DNA of 6,121 nt from Herminiimonas sp. (GTDB lineage: Bacteria; Pseudomonadota; Gammaproteobacteria; Burkholderiales; Burkholderiaceae). The first letter of the stretch is position 1, and every line of letters begins with the position of its first letter. Made by a program: the position numbers and the translations under genes. Below the pieces are notes generated by a model. That model saw nothing but the letters and a program-made list of their open reading frames with translations, was not told where the DNA came from and did no database searches. Positions 1 to 5,686 of the stretch are shown one piece after another. The DNA lies in the NCBI GenBank assembly GCA_014377155.1, contig JACMQD010000028.1, positions 1-6,121 on the forward strand, in the 5' to 3' direction.

Positions 1-161
1 AGGTCTTCGGCATTCGATCCGGGATCCTCCGTGCCGTCCGGCTCGATTACGGGTGTCACGGAACTGACTGGAACAGGTTTTACGTCGCTTCCGGCGTGTT
101 CATTACAAAGATCGTCAGGTGCTTGCATTTTTTCAGTATTGCTCTGATCGTGATCATTCAT
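1..161 (-). CDS. Unrecognised acidic protein, N-terminal part only
   Basis: An open frame starts with ATG at 161-159 and stays open to the left edge, giving 53 codons. A GGAGG ribosome binding site lies at 166-170, four bases before the ATG. The other two nearby ATGs (165-163 and 157-155) run into stop codons after 3 and 25 codons, which supports this start. The visible part begins MNDHDQSNTEKMQAP. It is rich in Asp, Glu, Asn, Ser and Pro, has no Arg and only two Lys, and shows no signal peptide or membrane segment. It therefore looks like a flexible acidic leader ahead of a domain outside the window. I do not recognise the family and propose no function. It is divergent from the solute-binding protein gene at 366. 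Confidence 0.55.
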   Translation of the reverse strand, partial: MNDHDQSNTEKMQAPDDLCNEHAGSDVKPVPVSSVTPVIEPDGTEDPGSNAED

Positions 162-266
162 ACATCCTCCCAAAAAGGTTTGGAGATGATCATCTGCGTC
201 GGGTTCCCTCGTTTCACTGTCGATCCGTACAAAACACCCTTATCTAGTCGCCATAAACATAATATT

Positions 267-278
267 TTGCAAATGCAA
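267..278. promoter_or_regulatory. Short palindrome in the divergent intergenic region
   Basis: The sequence TTGCA-AA-TGCAA is a 5-bp perfect inverted repeat with a 2-base centre. It lies in an AT-rich patch between two divergent genes, about 30 bases upstream of the candidate -10 box at 309-314. That is a plausible place for a regulator. No cognate regulator is visible, and a palindrome this short can arise by chance. Confidence 0.2.
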
Positions 279-305
279 TGATCGGGTGCGAAGAAAGTTA
301 AGAGT

Positions 306-314
306 TGGTATAAA
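306..314 (+). promoter_or_regulatory. Extended -10 promoter for the PhnD-like gene
   Basis: TGG-TATAAA fits the extended -10 form (TGn followed by a -10 hexamer). It matches 5 of 6 positions of TATAAT. No good -35 box is seen 16-18 bases upstream (GTGCGA), which is typical of extended -10 promoters. Transcription would start near 320, leaving a leader of about 45 bases before the ATG at 366. Confidence 0.4.
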
Positions 315-353
315 CTTGTTCGTAGCCAATGTTTTTTCTTGGCAGGAAACCGT

Positions 354-360
354 GAAAGGA
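354..360 (+). promoter_or_regulatory. Ribosome binding site deciding the start at 366
   Basis: GAAAGGA lies five bases before the ATG at 366. An in-frame TTG at 339 would give nine more residues, but the bases before it (AATGTTTTTTC) offer no ribosome binding site. The ATG at 366 is therefore preferred. Confidence 0.55.
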
Positions 361-365
361 TTTTC

Positions 366-1211
366 ATGAAATCGCCAGGAATTGCAGAGGCCGCACGCAG
401 AAGTCGAGCCCCTCACGGCAAGGTGAACCGGCTGCTTTTGCCGATACTTGCCATGTTGCTGTTTTGCGGGTCCGTGCAGGCGCAAGTGATTTCTCTTGCT
501 GTCAGTGCCGGTGCCGGTAATTCAAGCACTATCTATAACACGCAGGATACTTATCGGCCATTCGCCAGTCTGCTCGGCAAAGCGCTCGAGGCCAAGGTTG
601 AAGCCAAGCCGCTGCTGGCTTCATCGATCAAATCCTCGATCAACGGCAGTCAATATCCTTTATTGCTGGTGTACACCAGCGACGCAGCCGAAGCGCTCAG
701 GTCGAAACGTTACGAGGCGATCGGTTTCTCACAAGATTTGGGAAACAACCATATATATTTCTTCGCGAGAGCCGATTCGAGCGCAAAACGGCTGGCCGAT
801 GTCGGCGGGCGCTGTGTCGTGGCAAGTGATCCATTTGCGATTGCAACTGGTGAGGCAATTCTTAAAAAAGAAAAACTGCTGGAAAAGGTCTTGTCATACA
901 AACCCGTTCGCGAGAGCGAGGCACTGGAATTCCACCTGCAAACCAAGTTCTGCGAAATTGCCGTATTCCGGTCGGATACGATTGCACAAAAGCTGGCGGC
1001 CGCCGGGCATCGGCAGATTCACAAGACTGCCGACTTTCCGGTCTACGTTCTACTGGCCGATAAGAAACTCGGGGCCGCCAAGATCGACCAGTTGCGCAGA
1101 CTGGTCGTGGAGTTTCAGCCCGACCCGACATCCGCTTTCATGAAGGAAACCGGCATCGTTACGTTCATTACCAATCAGGACAGCGCACTGGAACTGATCA
1201 ACCTTTATTGA
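366..1211 (+). CDS. PhnD-like periplasmic substrate-binding protein
   Basis: The 281-residue product has a Sec signal peptide. It has a basic stretch (RRSR at 11-14, then K19 and R22), a hydrophobic core at about 23-37 (LLLPILAMLLF), and a likely cut after VQA at 37-39. The mature part resembles the phosphate/phosphite/phosphonate-binding (PhnD-like) family of ABC transporter receptors. The segment TYRPFASLLGKAL at about 62-74 is the typical YxPfxxyLxkxL region near the N-terminus, and VASDPFAIATGEAIL at about 152-166 matches the second-lobe region. Mature Cys150 and Cys196 could form a disulfide bond. The family captures a small ligand in the periplasm for an ABC permease or passes it to a sensor. 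No permease or ATPase gene adjoins it, so this is an orphan and its ligand cannot be named. There is no lipobox, so it should be soluble. Confidence 0.75.
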   Translation: MKSPGIAEAARRSRAPHGKVNRLLLPILAMLLFCGSVQAQVISLAVSAGAGNSSTIYNTQDTYRPFASLLGKALEAKVEAKPLLASSIKSSINGSQYPLLLVYTSDAAEALRSKRYEAIGFSQDLGNNHIYFFARADSSAKRLADVGGRCVVASDPFAIATGEAILKKEKLLEKVLSYKPVRESEALEFHLQTKFCEIAVFRSDTIAQKLAAAGHRQIHKTADFPVYVLLADKKLGAAKIDQLRRLVVEFQPDPTSAFMKETGIVTFITNQDSALELINLY

Positions 1212-1219
1212 TCGCTGTC

Positions 1220-1264
1220 GACCTGCCGCGAGATCACTGGCGGGCGGCAAGGCCGAGGTTTTTT
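1220..1264 (+). terminator. Possible terminator after the PhnD-like gene
   Basis: About ten bases after the stop codon, CCTGCCGC can pair with GCGGCAAGG (one bulged base). A run of six T follows at 1259-1264. The six-base gap between the stem and the T run is longer than in a classic intrinsic terminator, so the call is weak. Confidence 0.3.
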
Positions 1265-1377
1265 CGAGCAAGTGTCGCAATCAGGTAATCCATGCTGCCG
1301 CGTTCGATTTCGCTGGCGAAGCTAGCCTTGTAAGTTTCGCTGAGCCATACCCGAGTACGTTGACATCGATGTTCCAT
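1234..1377 (-). CDS. Doubtful small protein, 47 residues
   Basis: This minus-strand frame starts at ATG 1377-1375. AAGGA lies about nine bases upstream, a usable but slightly distant ribosome binding site. The product begins MEHRCQRTRVW. Its second half (SEIERGSMDYLIATLARKNL) reads like an amphipathic helix, and its codons are GC-rich at the third position, as in the neighbouring genes. The frame can be extended to a GTG at 1515, but the added part looks non-coding. It would end 22 bases from the convergent PhnD-like gene and overlap that gene's candidate terminator. I recognise no family. It could be a small protein, the tail of a decayed gene, or chance. Confidence 0.2.
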   Translation of the reverse strand: MEHRCQRTRVWLSETYKASFASEIERGSMDYLIATLARKNLGLAARQ

Positions 1378-1499
1378 CCCGCGGTTTCCTTCGATAAGCG
1401 ATAACTCACTTCGCCTGCCAAAATGGCGTGCGATCACATACACAATTTTGACAATCCCAGGACCCTGTCGTTGCGCGCATTTTGCGGCATTGAAGGCGT

Positions 1500-1505
1500 T
1501 ATAAT
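1500..1505 (+). promoter_or_regulatory. Perfect -10 box for the metallopeptidase gene
   Basis: TATAAT matches the sigma-70 -10 consensus at all six positions. No good -35 hexamer sits 16-18 bases upstream; TTGCGG at 1482-1487 is too close. Transcription would begin near 1512, giving a leader of about 70 bases to the ATG at 1584 or about 15 to the one at 1527. Confidence 0.4.
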
Positions 1506-1583
1506 TGCCGCGCACTGGTCACCGTAATGGCGTCGGTTAGGTTATCACGCGGGAAATACGGGTTCTGGAGAGATAAAAGCTGT

Positions 1584-2087
1584 ATGAAATATTTGATGGG
1601 TTATCCAGACAACGTGCGTCTACAGGTGCAAACCCTGCTTGATGACGATAAGCTGGCAGAGGTACTTCTGAAACGCTATCCGACTTCGCATGAAGTACGG
1701 ACTGACCGCGCTCTGTACGACTACGTGATCACACTTAAAAATGAACATATTCGCAATGGTGAACCCATTAGCAAAGTGGCGTTCGACAACAAAATTCATG
1801 TGATTCAGCATGCCTTGGGTACACACACGGCCATCTCCAGAGTGCAGGGGAACAAGTTGAAATCGAAGCATGAAATCCGGGTTGCGTCGGTATTTAAGAA
1901 TGTGCCGTCCGAGTTCCTGAAAATGATCGCCGTACACGAGCTTGCCCACCTGAAGGAAAAAGGTCACGACAAGGCGTTCTACAAATTGTGTACGCACATG
2001 GAGCCGCATTATCATCAATACGAGTTCGACCTGCGACTGTACCTGACGCACCTCGATCGCGCGGGCGCGGCGCTGTGGGCCAGGTAG
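1584..2087 (+). CDS. YgjP-type (DUF45, M48-like) zinc metallopeptidase
   Basis: The 167-residue product carries HELAHLKEKGHDKAFY at 118-133. His118 and His122 of the HExxH motif and His128 are the expected zinc ligands, and Glu119 the catalytic base. The HELAH-x5-H-x3-F arrangement is that of the YgjP-like metallopeptidase family (Pfam DUF45), which databases often label M48 family. There is no signal peptide or membrane segment, so it should be cytoplasmic. Family members are mostly uncharacterised, and the substrate cannot be inferred here. Family proteins are often near 220-240 residues, so this one is short: the region before the HELAH motif is compact and the usual C-terminal Trp-rich part is replaced by a short helical tail. 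The start at 1584 is preferred because GGAGAG at 1567-1572 precedes it, although at a long distance of 11 bases. The ATG at 1527 is the alternative. It is convergent with the LysM gene. Confidence 0.75.
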   Translation: MKYLMGYPDNVRLQVQTLLDDDKLAEVLLKRYPTSHEVRTDRALYDYVITLKNEHIRNGEPISKVAFDNKIHVIQHALGTHTAISRVQGNKLKSKHEIRVASVFKNVPSEFLKMIAVHELAHLKEKGHDKAFYKLCTHMEPHYHQYEFDLRLYLTHLDRAGAALWAR

Positions 2088-2122
2088 ATTGACGGTGAGT
2101 TTTAAATCACCAGACGATAGGA

Positions 2123-2620
2123 CTATGCCGGAATGCGCAGCATCTGACCTGGATAGATCTTGTCCGGGCTGCTCAGCATAGGCTGATTGGCTTCAAAAAT
2201 ATCATTGTACTTATTGGCGTCGCCGTACATTTCCTTCGAGATTTTCGACAGATTATCGCCGCTCTTGACGGTGTAGTAGCGGGCTTCGCTCGATGGCGTC
2301 GCGACGGTGAGCTGGTCGTTGACGTGCTCGACTGAGTTGACATTGCCGCAGCAGAGGATGATTTTTTCGCGTGTTGCCTGATCCGCTGCGACACCTGTTA
2401 CGGTCGCGGTCGAGCTGGCACCGTCATAGCTTACGTCCAAACCGTCGGCCGACAGATTCTGGGTCCGGATGTACGTCAGGATGGCGTTGCCGGCCGTGTC
2501 GTTCAATGCCGCTACGTCGGCTTGCGATGGCGCTGCCTGGTCTGCCGGGGCAGCGGCGACTGCCGGCGTCTTGTGGAACAGTTTTTCGCCAGCTTCCTTG
2601 ATGAACGATATAAGACTCAT
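2123..2620 (-). CDS. lysM: BON and LysM domain protein (LysM/Kbp/YgaU family)
   Basis: The 165-residue product has three parts. A short N-terminal helix (MSLISFIKEAGEKLF) leads into an Ala/Pro/Gln-rich linker at about 18-36. A BON domain follows at about 40-107, with the typical DGLDVSYDGASSTATVTGVA strand segment and a VNSVEHVNDQL end. A C-terminal LysM domain occupies about 115-163, from YTVKSGDNLSKIS to YPGQMLRIP. This is the architecture of E. coli YgaU/Kbp (149 residues), a cytoplasmic potassium-binding protein; other members are annotated as peptidoglycan-binding LysM protein. No signal peptide is seen, which fits the cytoplasmic Kbp type. AAGGAG lies seven bases before the ATG. Potassium binding is transferred from E. 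coli and is not shown by this sequence. Two adjacent cysteines (90-91, LCCGN) in the BON domain are a local oddity. Confidence 0.9.
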   Translation of the reverse strand: MSLISFIKEAGEKLFHKTPAVAAAPADQAAPSQADVAALNDTAGNAILTYIRTQNLSADGLDVSYDGASSTATVTGVAADQATREKIILCCGNVNSVEHVNDQLTVATPSSEARYYTVKSGDNLSKISKEMYGDANKYNDIFEANQPMLSSPDKIYPGQMLRIPA

Positions 2621-2831
2621 TGCATGCTCCTTGTTATTGCGGTGGGATAAACGCCGGCCTTGTCGAGACCGGCAGACAAACGATCATACAATCGGCCGTA
2701 ACGCGGCTCTGTTCGTTGTCGCACATTGTGTAGTTGATAGAACATCATCCTGGTACGCCTTGATGCACGACATGCTGATGATGTAGGCGCGGTACATTTC
2801 TCATGCACACACAAGTCGGTCAGCGCGATTG

Positions 2832-2860
2832 GGGTGCTGAAACGTGGTGTACGTTTCCCC
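2832..2860. repeat. Perfect 7-bp inverted repeat, hairpin
   Basis: GAAACGT at 2839-2845 and ACGTTTC at 2851-2857 are perfect inverted repeats around a five-base loop (GGTGT). The outer GGG at 2832-2834 and CCC at 2858-2860 can extend the stem, with four bases (TGCT) bulged on one side. No T run follows on either strand, so a simple terminator is unlikely. It could be a protein-binding operator or an RNA structure. Confidence 0.4.
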
Positions 2861-2983
2861 GCAAGGATAAGTCATGGCATGCAACTCAAGCCAATAGATC
2901 ATATTGGCGGTATTGTCGACGAAGGCAAATTCGCCCTCGGCTTGTCAACCGGCGTTTGCCTGCACCAGCGCAATGCTGCGGAC

Positions 2984-3001
2984 AAAAGCCTACATGCAGG
3001 C
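2984..3001 (-). terminator. Weak terminator candidate after the LytTR operon
   Basis: Read on the minus strand directly after the response regulator stop codon, GCCT and AGGC form a 4-bp stem around GCATGT, followed by TTTTG. The stem is short and the T run has only four bases, so termination here would be inefficient if it occurs. Confidence 0.2.
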
Positions 3002-3002
3002 C

Positions 3003-3755
3003 TCACATTTGTTTGAACAGATGCACGAAACTGCGGCTGACTTCCAGTTTGTCAGGCTGACCCTTGATCAGGACCAGGTGCCTGCCGCGCAAATCGCGCG
3101 TGACACCGTCGATCGACTTGACATTGACCAGGGTGGAACGATGGATTTGCCAGAACAGCTCCGGGTCGAGTTCGTCCGCCAGGTCACGCACCGGCTTGCG
3201 GATCAGCGCCTCGTAGCGACTGGTCTGCACCCGCGTGTATTTGTCATCGGACTGGAAAAAAAGTACCTCGTCGACCGGGATCAGGCGCAGCTCCTGGCCG
3301 ACCGATGCCTGGATCCATTGCAGATAATTCGGCTTGGGCGTCAGGCCCATCTGCTTTGCCAATTGCGCCAGCATTATGCTGATATCAGGCGGTGCGGCAG
3401 CCAGCCGCGCCTTGAGACGCGCGACTGTCAGTTGCAGGCGTTCCGGTTCGGCCGGCTTCAACACATAATCGACGGCTCCGCGCTCAAATGCCTCGACTGC
3501 ATACTGATCGTAGGCGGTGATGAAAACGACATGACTCTTGCCGCCGATCTGCTGCGCCGCTTCGAGGCCCGTCTTGCCTGGCATACGAATATCGAGGAAG
3601 GTGAAATCCGGCTGGCATCGGGCCACCAGCGCGATCGCTTCGTCACCGTTTTTGGCTTCACCGACAATGTCGAGTTCGGGCCATGCCTGGCTCAGGCGCA
3701 AGCGCAACTGGTCGCGCATCAGTCTTTCGTCATCCGCAATAATCGCGCTTGGCAT
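3003..3755 (-). CDS. LytTR-family (LytR/AlgR-type) response regulator
   Basis: The 250-residue product has two domains. A receiver domain spans about 2-117, with the acidic pair Asp8/Asp9 (ADDE), the phosphate-accepting Asp55 in FLDIRMPG, Thr80 in ITAYD and Lys100 in LKPAE, so all key residues are present. A LytTR DNA-binding domain spans about 145-248, including LIPVDEVLFFQSDDKYTRV, the FWQIHRSTLVNV segment and the final LEVSRSFVHLFKQM. Such proteins are phosphorylated by a partner kinase and then bind short direct repeats through beta strands of the LytTR domain. The partner is clearly the kinase gene upstream, whose stop is about 17 bases before this ATG. A TTG at 3776-3774 that overlaps the kinase stop would add seven residues (MNRTGPP), but the ATG gives the standard start of the domain. 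Only a weak GGA precedes it, so translation probably depends on the upstream gene. Confidence 0.92.
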   Translation of the reverse strand: MPSAIIADDERLMRDQLRLRLSQAWPELDIVGEAKNGDEAIALVARCQPDFTFLDIRMPGKTGLEAAQQIGGKSHVVFITAYDQYAVEAFERGAVDYVLKPAEPERLQLTVARLKARLAAAPPDISIMLAQLAKQMGLTPKPNYLQWIQASVGQELRLIPVDEVLFFQSDDKYTRVQTSRYEALIRKPVRDLADELDPELFWQIHRSTLVNVKSIDGVTRDLRGRHLVLIKGQPDKLEVSRSFVHLFKQM

Positions 3756-3772
3756 CGGTGGTCCGGTTCGGT

Positions 3773-5182
3773 TCAATTGGCCAGTTGATAGGGCACTTCG
3801 ATCGTCGCGATCACACCGGCGGGTTGGCTGGCTGCAATCGTCAAGTGTCCCGCATTACCGTATAGCAGCTTGAGTCGTTCGCGGATGTTTTGCAAACCGG
3901 TGCCGGTGCCATCGCTCTTGACTGTACCGAACCCCATGCCGTCATCGGCCACGGTGACCCGCAACTTGTTGTGTGCCACTTCCGCGCTGACGCGGAGGGT
4001 GCCACCGTCGGGTTTGCATTCGAGTCCGTGCTTGATGGCGTTTTCGATCAGCGACTGCAGCATCATCGGTGGGAACGACGCCGAACGCAAGCCTTCGGCG
4101 ACAGCGAAGTCGATTTGCAGCCGTTCTTCCATGCGCATTTTCAGCAACTCAAGATAGGCTTGCACCATGTCGGCCTCGCGCCCGAGATTGGTCACTACGG
4201 CAGTTTCGCGGATTTGCGGCAATACCGCACGCAAGTACTGAATCAGGCGCCGCTGCATGGCGGAAGCGCGTGGCGGGTCGGTTTCGATCAGGTGCTCGAC
4301 CGACGCCAGCGTGTTGAACAAAAAATGCGGTTCTACCTGGGCCTGCATCATCTGCATTTTTGCCTCGGAGACCTGGCGCTGCAGGGCTTCGCGTTCGGCG
4401 CTAGCGTTGGCGACGGTAGCTTGTGCTTCGGCGCGTTTCTTGCCGCCCATGAGCGCCTTGGTGCCGAACAGACCCAGCACCAGCAACAGCACAAAATTGG
4501 TAAACCAGGTAGAGGACTGCTTGCGATAGTTCTTCACTTTTTCTTCGGCAGCGCCATCCACTGCGTCGACGATCGCTTCGCGAACAGTCTCGTCGATTTC
4601 GCTCGGCAAGGCGATGTGGACGTCGCCATGACGATCGACTGTAATGCCGGGCTTGGGCGTGTCGGCAGTCGATACAGGCACATCCGGTGACGTTGGTACC
4701 CCTGGCATGCCCGGCACCGGCGTAGCAGGTGGCACCGGGGGTACCGGCGGCACAGGGGCCACGATGGGTGGCGTCGCATTTGCAGACGGAGCAGGGGGCG
4801 CATTCTTGCTGTTGAATATGCGGATGCCGTCTTTGTCGATTGTTACGCGGGCCTCGCTGTTGCGGCGGGCGCGGTCTTCCGCTTTGTTGCCGTGCCTGTT
4901 TTTATCGCCATTGCGGACGATAACGACTTCCGGATCTGGCGAAAAAAGCGTGTCTTCCATAATGGCACCCGCCGCGATCAACAGCAGAGCGAAGAGTAAA
5001 AATTTAAACCATGATAACTGCGTCACCCAGATTGCAGTGCGGTCAAATGCAAGCCCCAACCATGTGATGCTCCGGGCAAGTACCTGCTGCAGGGTAGGGG
5101 GGACGTTTAGTTTCATTTGGTCGCTGGTCGCACGCTGCTGGAAGTGGCCGATTTTAACTGATCGCCGGCAATAAATTCGCAT
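3773..5182 (-). CDS. LytS-type sensor histidine kinase with Pro-rich sensor region
   Basis: The 469-residue product has membrane segments at about 58-75 (WFKFLLFALLLIAAGAIM) and 226-244. Between them lies a probable extracytoplasmic region of about 150 residues. It contains a Pro/Val-rich linker at about 128-168 and two similar segments, VTIDKDGIRI (113-122) and ITVDRHGDVHI (180-190). A charged, Ala-rich likely coiled coil covers about 246-280. The His_kinase (PF06580) dimerisation part has the phosphorylated His286 in EPHFLFNTLAS. The ATP-binding domain shows the N box LIENAIKHGLE (378-388), DDGMGFG (413-419) and GTGTGLQNIRERL (425-437). All catalytic motifs look intact. It should phosphorylate the LytTR regulator encoded next. 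There is no 5TM-Lyt sensor domain as in true LytS. The ATG shares one base with the preceding stop (TAATG), suggesting coupled translation. A start at Met23 (5116) is possible, but it also lacks a ribosome binding site. Confidence 0.9.
   Translation of the reverse strand: MRIYCRRSVKIGHFQQRATSDQMKLNVPPTLQQVLARSITWLGLAFDRTAIWVTQLSWFKFLLFALLLIAAGAIMEDTLFSPDPEVVIVRNGDKNRHGNKAEDRARRNSEARVTIDKDGIRIFNSKNAPPAPSANATPPIVAPVPPVPPVPPATPVPGMPGVPTSPDVPVSTADTPKPGITVDRHGDVHIALPSEIDETVREAIVDAVDGAAEEKVKNYRKQSSTWFTNFVLLLVLGLFGTKALMGGKKRAEAQATVANASAEREALQRQVSEAKMQMMQAQVEPHFLFNTLASVEHLIETDPPRASAMQRRLIQYLRAVLPQIRETAVVTNLGREADMVQAYLELLKMRMEERLQIDFAVAEGLRSASFPPMMLQSLIENAIKHGLECKPDGGTLRVSAEVAHNKLRVTVADDGMGFGTVKSDGTGTGLQNIRERLKLLYGNAGHLTIAASQPAGVIATIEVPYQLAN
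4731..4757. repeat. Three 9-bp tandem repeats coding Val-Pro-Pro
   Basis: GGCACCGGG, GGTACCGGC and GGCACAGGG follow each other directly. On the minus strand they encode three Val-Pro-Pro units in the kinase sensor region. The repeat is in frame (9 bases), so copy-number change would lengthen or shorten the linker without a frameshift. Confidence 0.7.
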
Positions 5183-5469
5183 TACACATGGCTTGCCAAC
5201 AGTAAGTCTTGCGCCGTCGCATCCGATATCGGCTTGCCGGCGGGTGGATTTTTAGCGGTTACCGCGTGCTCGCCATTGTTAGCGTCATCTTTCGCTGCCT
5301 GGATTTTTTCGATGGCAGTCAGCCGCTTGGCGGTCACGGTAATAGTGGCGATCGACGGGTCTATCAGCAGCGCGCGCGGTGCCGGTTGCGCCAGTATCAG
5401 AGCCGCTGCGGCAATACTCAGGCACAGGAAAACAAGCGCGGCGGTTTGAAATTTCGAGCGGTTTTTCAT
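5182..5469 (-). CDS. Small exported or membrane-anchored protein, unknown family
   Basis: The 95-residue product starts MKNRSKFQ. It has a positively charged N-terminus and a hydrophobic segment at about 9-27 (TAALVFLCLSIAAAALILA). Cleavage near AQPA (27-30) is possible, but the segment could equally be an anchor. The rest (about 65 residues) would lie outside the cytoplasm: a beta-like stretch ATITVTAKRLT (41-51), a short helix (IEKIQAAKDDANN), a Pro/Gly linker and a final DATAQDLLLASHV. No known domain is recognised. AGGAG five bases before the ATG is a good ribosome binding site. It is the first gene of the operon and its stop overlaps the kinase start, so co-production is likely. A role as an accessory or input component of the kinase is inference from position only. 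Confidence 0.7.
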   Translation of the reverse strand: MKNRSKFQTAALVFLCLSIAAAALILAQPAPRALLIDPSIATITVTAKRLTAIEKIQAAKDDANNGEHAVTAKNPPAGKPISDATAQDLLLASHV

Positions 5470-5529
5470 GGTGACTCCTGGTGGGGTGAAAGTTCAATGA
5501 CGCCACTGTAGAAAAAATAGCGCGCCAGT

Positions 5530-5550
5530 GCGACCGGATTGCGACGGATT
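5530..5550 (-). promoter_or_regulatory. Tandem direct repeats, possible LytTR-regulator site
   Basis: GCGACCGGATT (5530-5540) and GCGACGGATT (5541-5550) are adjacent near-identical copies, about one helical turn apart. They lie 61-81 bases upstream of the first ATG of the operon. LytTR regulators bind pairs of short direct repeats just upstream of -35 regions, often next to their own or target promoters. A possible -10 (TACAGT on the minus strand, at about 5508-5513) lies downstream without a recognisable -35, which fits an activator-dependent promoter. The spacing of one turn is shorter than the about two turns usual for the family. Confidence 0.3.
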
Positions 5551-5686
5551 GCACGAACTGCAGGATGTACTGCAAAAACCGCTACCTGAACGGTGTCTGA
5601 GAGAACAGCCTTTCGACTGGCATCCAACTTGCACCCGTTGATAACGATGCGACACACGCTTAAAAAAACGACTGCTACCGATAATT

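Larger units (their letters stand above)
1212..1583. other. Intergenic stretch without a firm gene
   Basis: About 370 bases separate the PhnD-like gene from the metallopeptidase. The stretch holds the weak terminator at 1220-1264, a doubtful minus-strand small reading frame at 1234-1377 and a perfect -10 box at 1500-1505. I see no RNA gene or mobile-element end. In-frame sequence from an ATG at 1527 extends the metallopeptidase by 19 residues but has no ribosome binding site. Confidence 0.5.
2621..3002. other. Intergenic stretch between lysM and the LytTR operon
   Basis: About 380 bases without a convincing gene. It must contain the lysM promoter on the minus strand (no confident -35/-10 pair seen) and the end of the LytTR operon transcript. 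It also holds an inverted repeat, ACATCATC at 2742-2749 with GATGATGT at 2777-2784, and a stronger hairpin at 2832-2860. Short open frames on both strands lack good ribosome binding sites or recognisable products. Confidence 0.5.

Noticed and set aside
96..281. 61-codon plus-strand frame at the left end
   Set aside because: It overlaps the better supported minus-strand gene and the divergent promoter region, and its start has no ribosome binding site.
496..1143. Second plus-strand frame of 215 codons inside the PhnD-like gene
   Set aside because: It is Arg/Ser/Trp-rich out-of-frame sequence, while the overlapping frame has a signal peptide and family motifs.
2094..2111. Hairpin GGTGA/TCACC between the convergent metallopeptidase and lysM genes
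   Set aside because: It has only five base pairs and no T run on either strand, so it is not a credible terminator.
2742..2784. Inverted repeat ACATCATC/GATGATGT with a 27-base spacer
   Set aside because: It is low-complexity and widely spaced. An 8-bp match in this much sequence is not surprising.
2834..3016. 60-codon plus-strand frame (contains HIGGIVDEGKFALGL)
   Set aside because: It looks somewhat protein-like, but there is no well-placed ribosome binding site, no recognised family, and it runs into the end of the response regulator gene on the other strand.
2904..3788. Long plus-strand open frame (294 codons) across the response regulator gene
   Set aside because: It is antisense to a clear LytTR response regulator with all conserved residues. 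Its own product has no recognisable domain.
3890..4690. Long plus-strand open frame (266 codons) opposite the kinase gene
   Set aside because: It is the antisense shadow of the kinase's conserved catalytic region. The product resembles no family.
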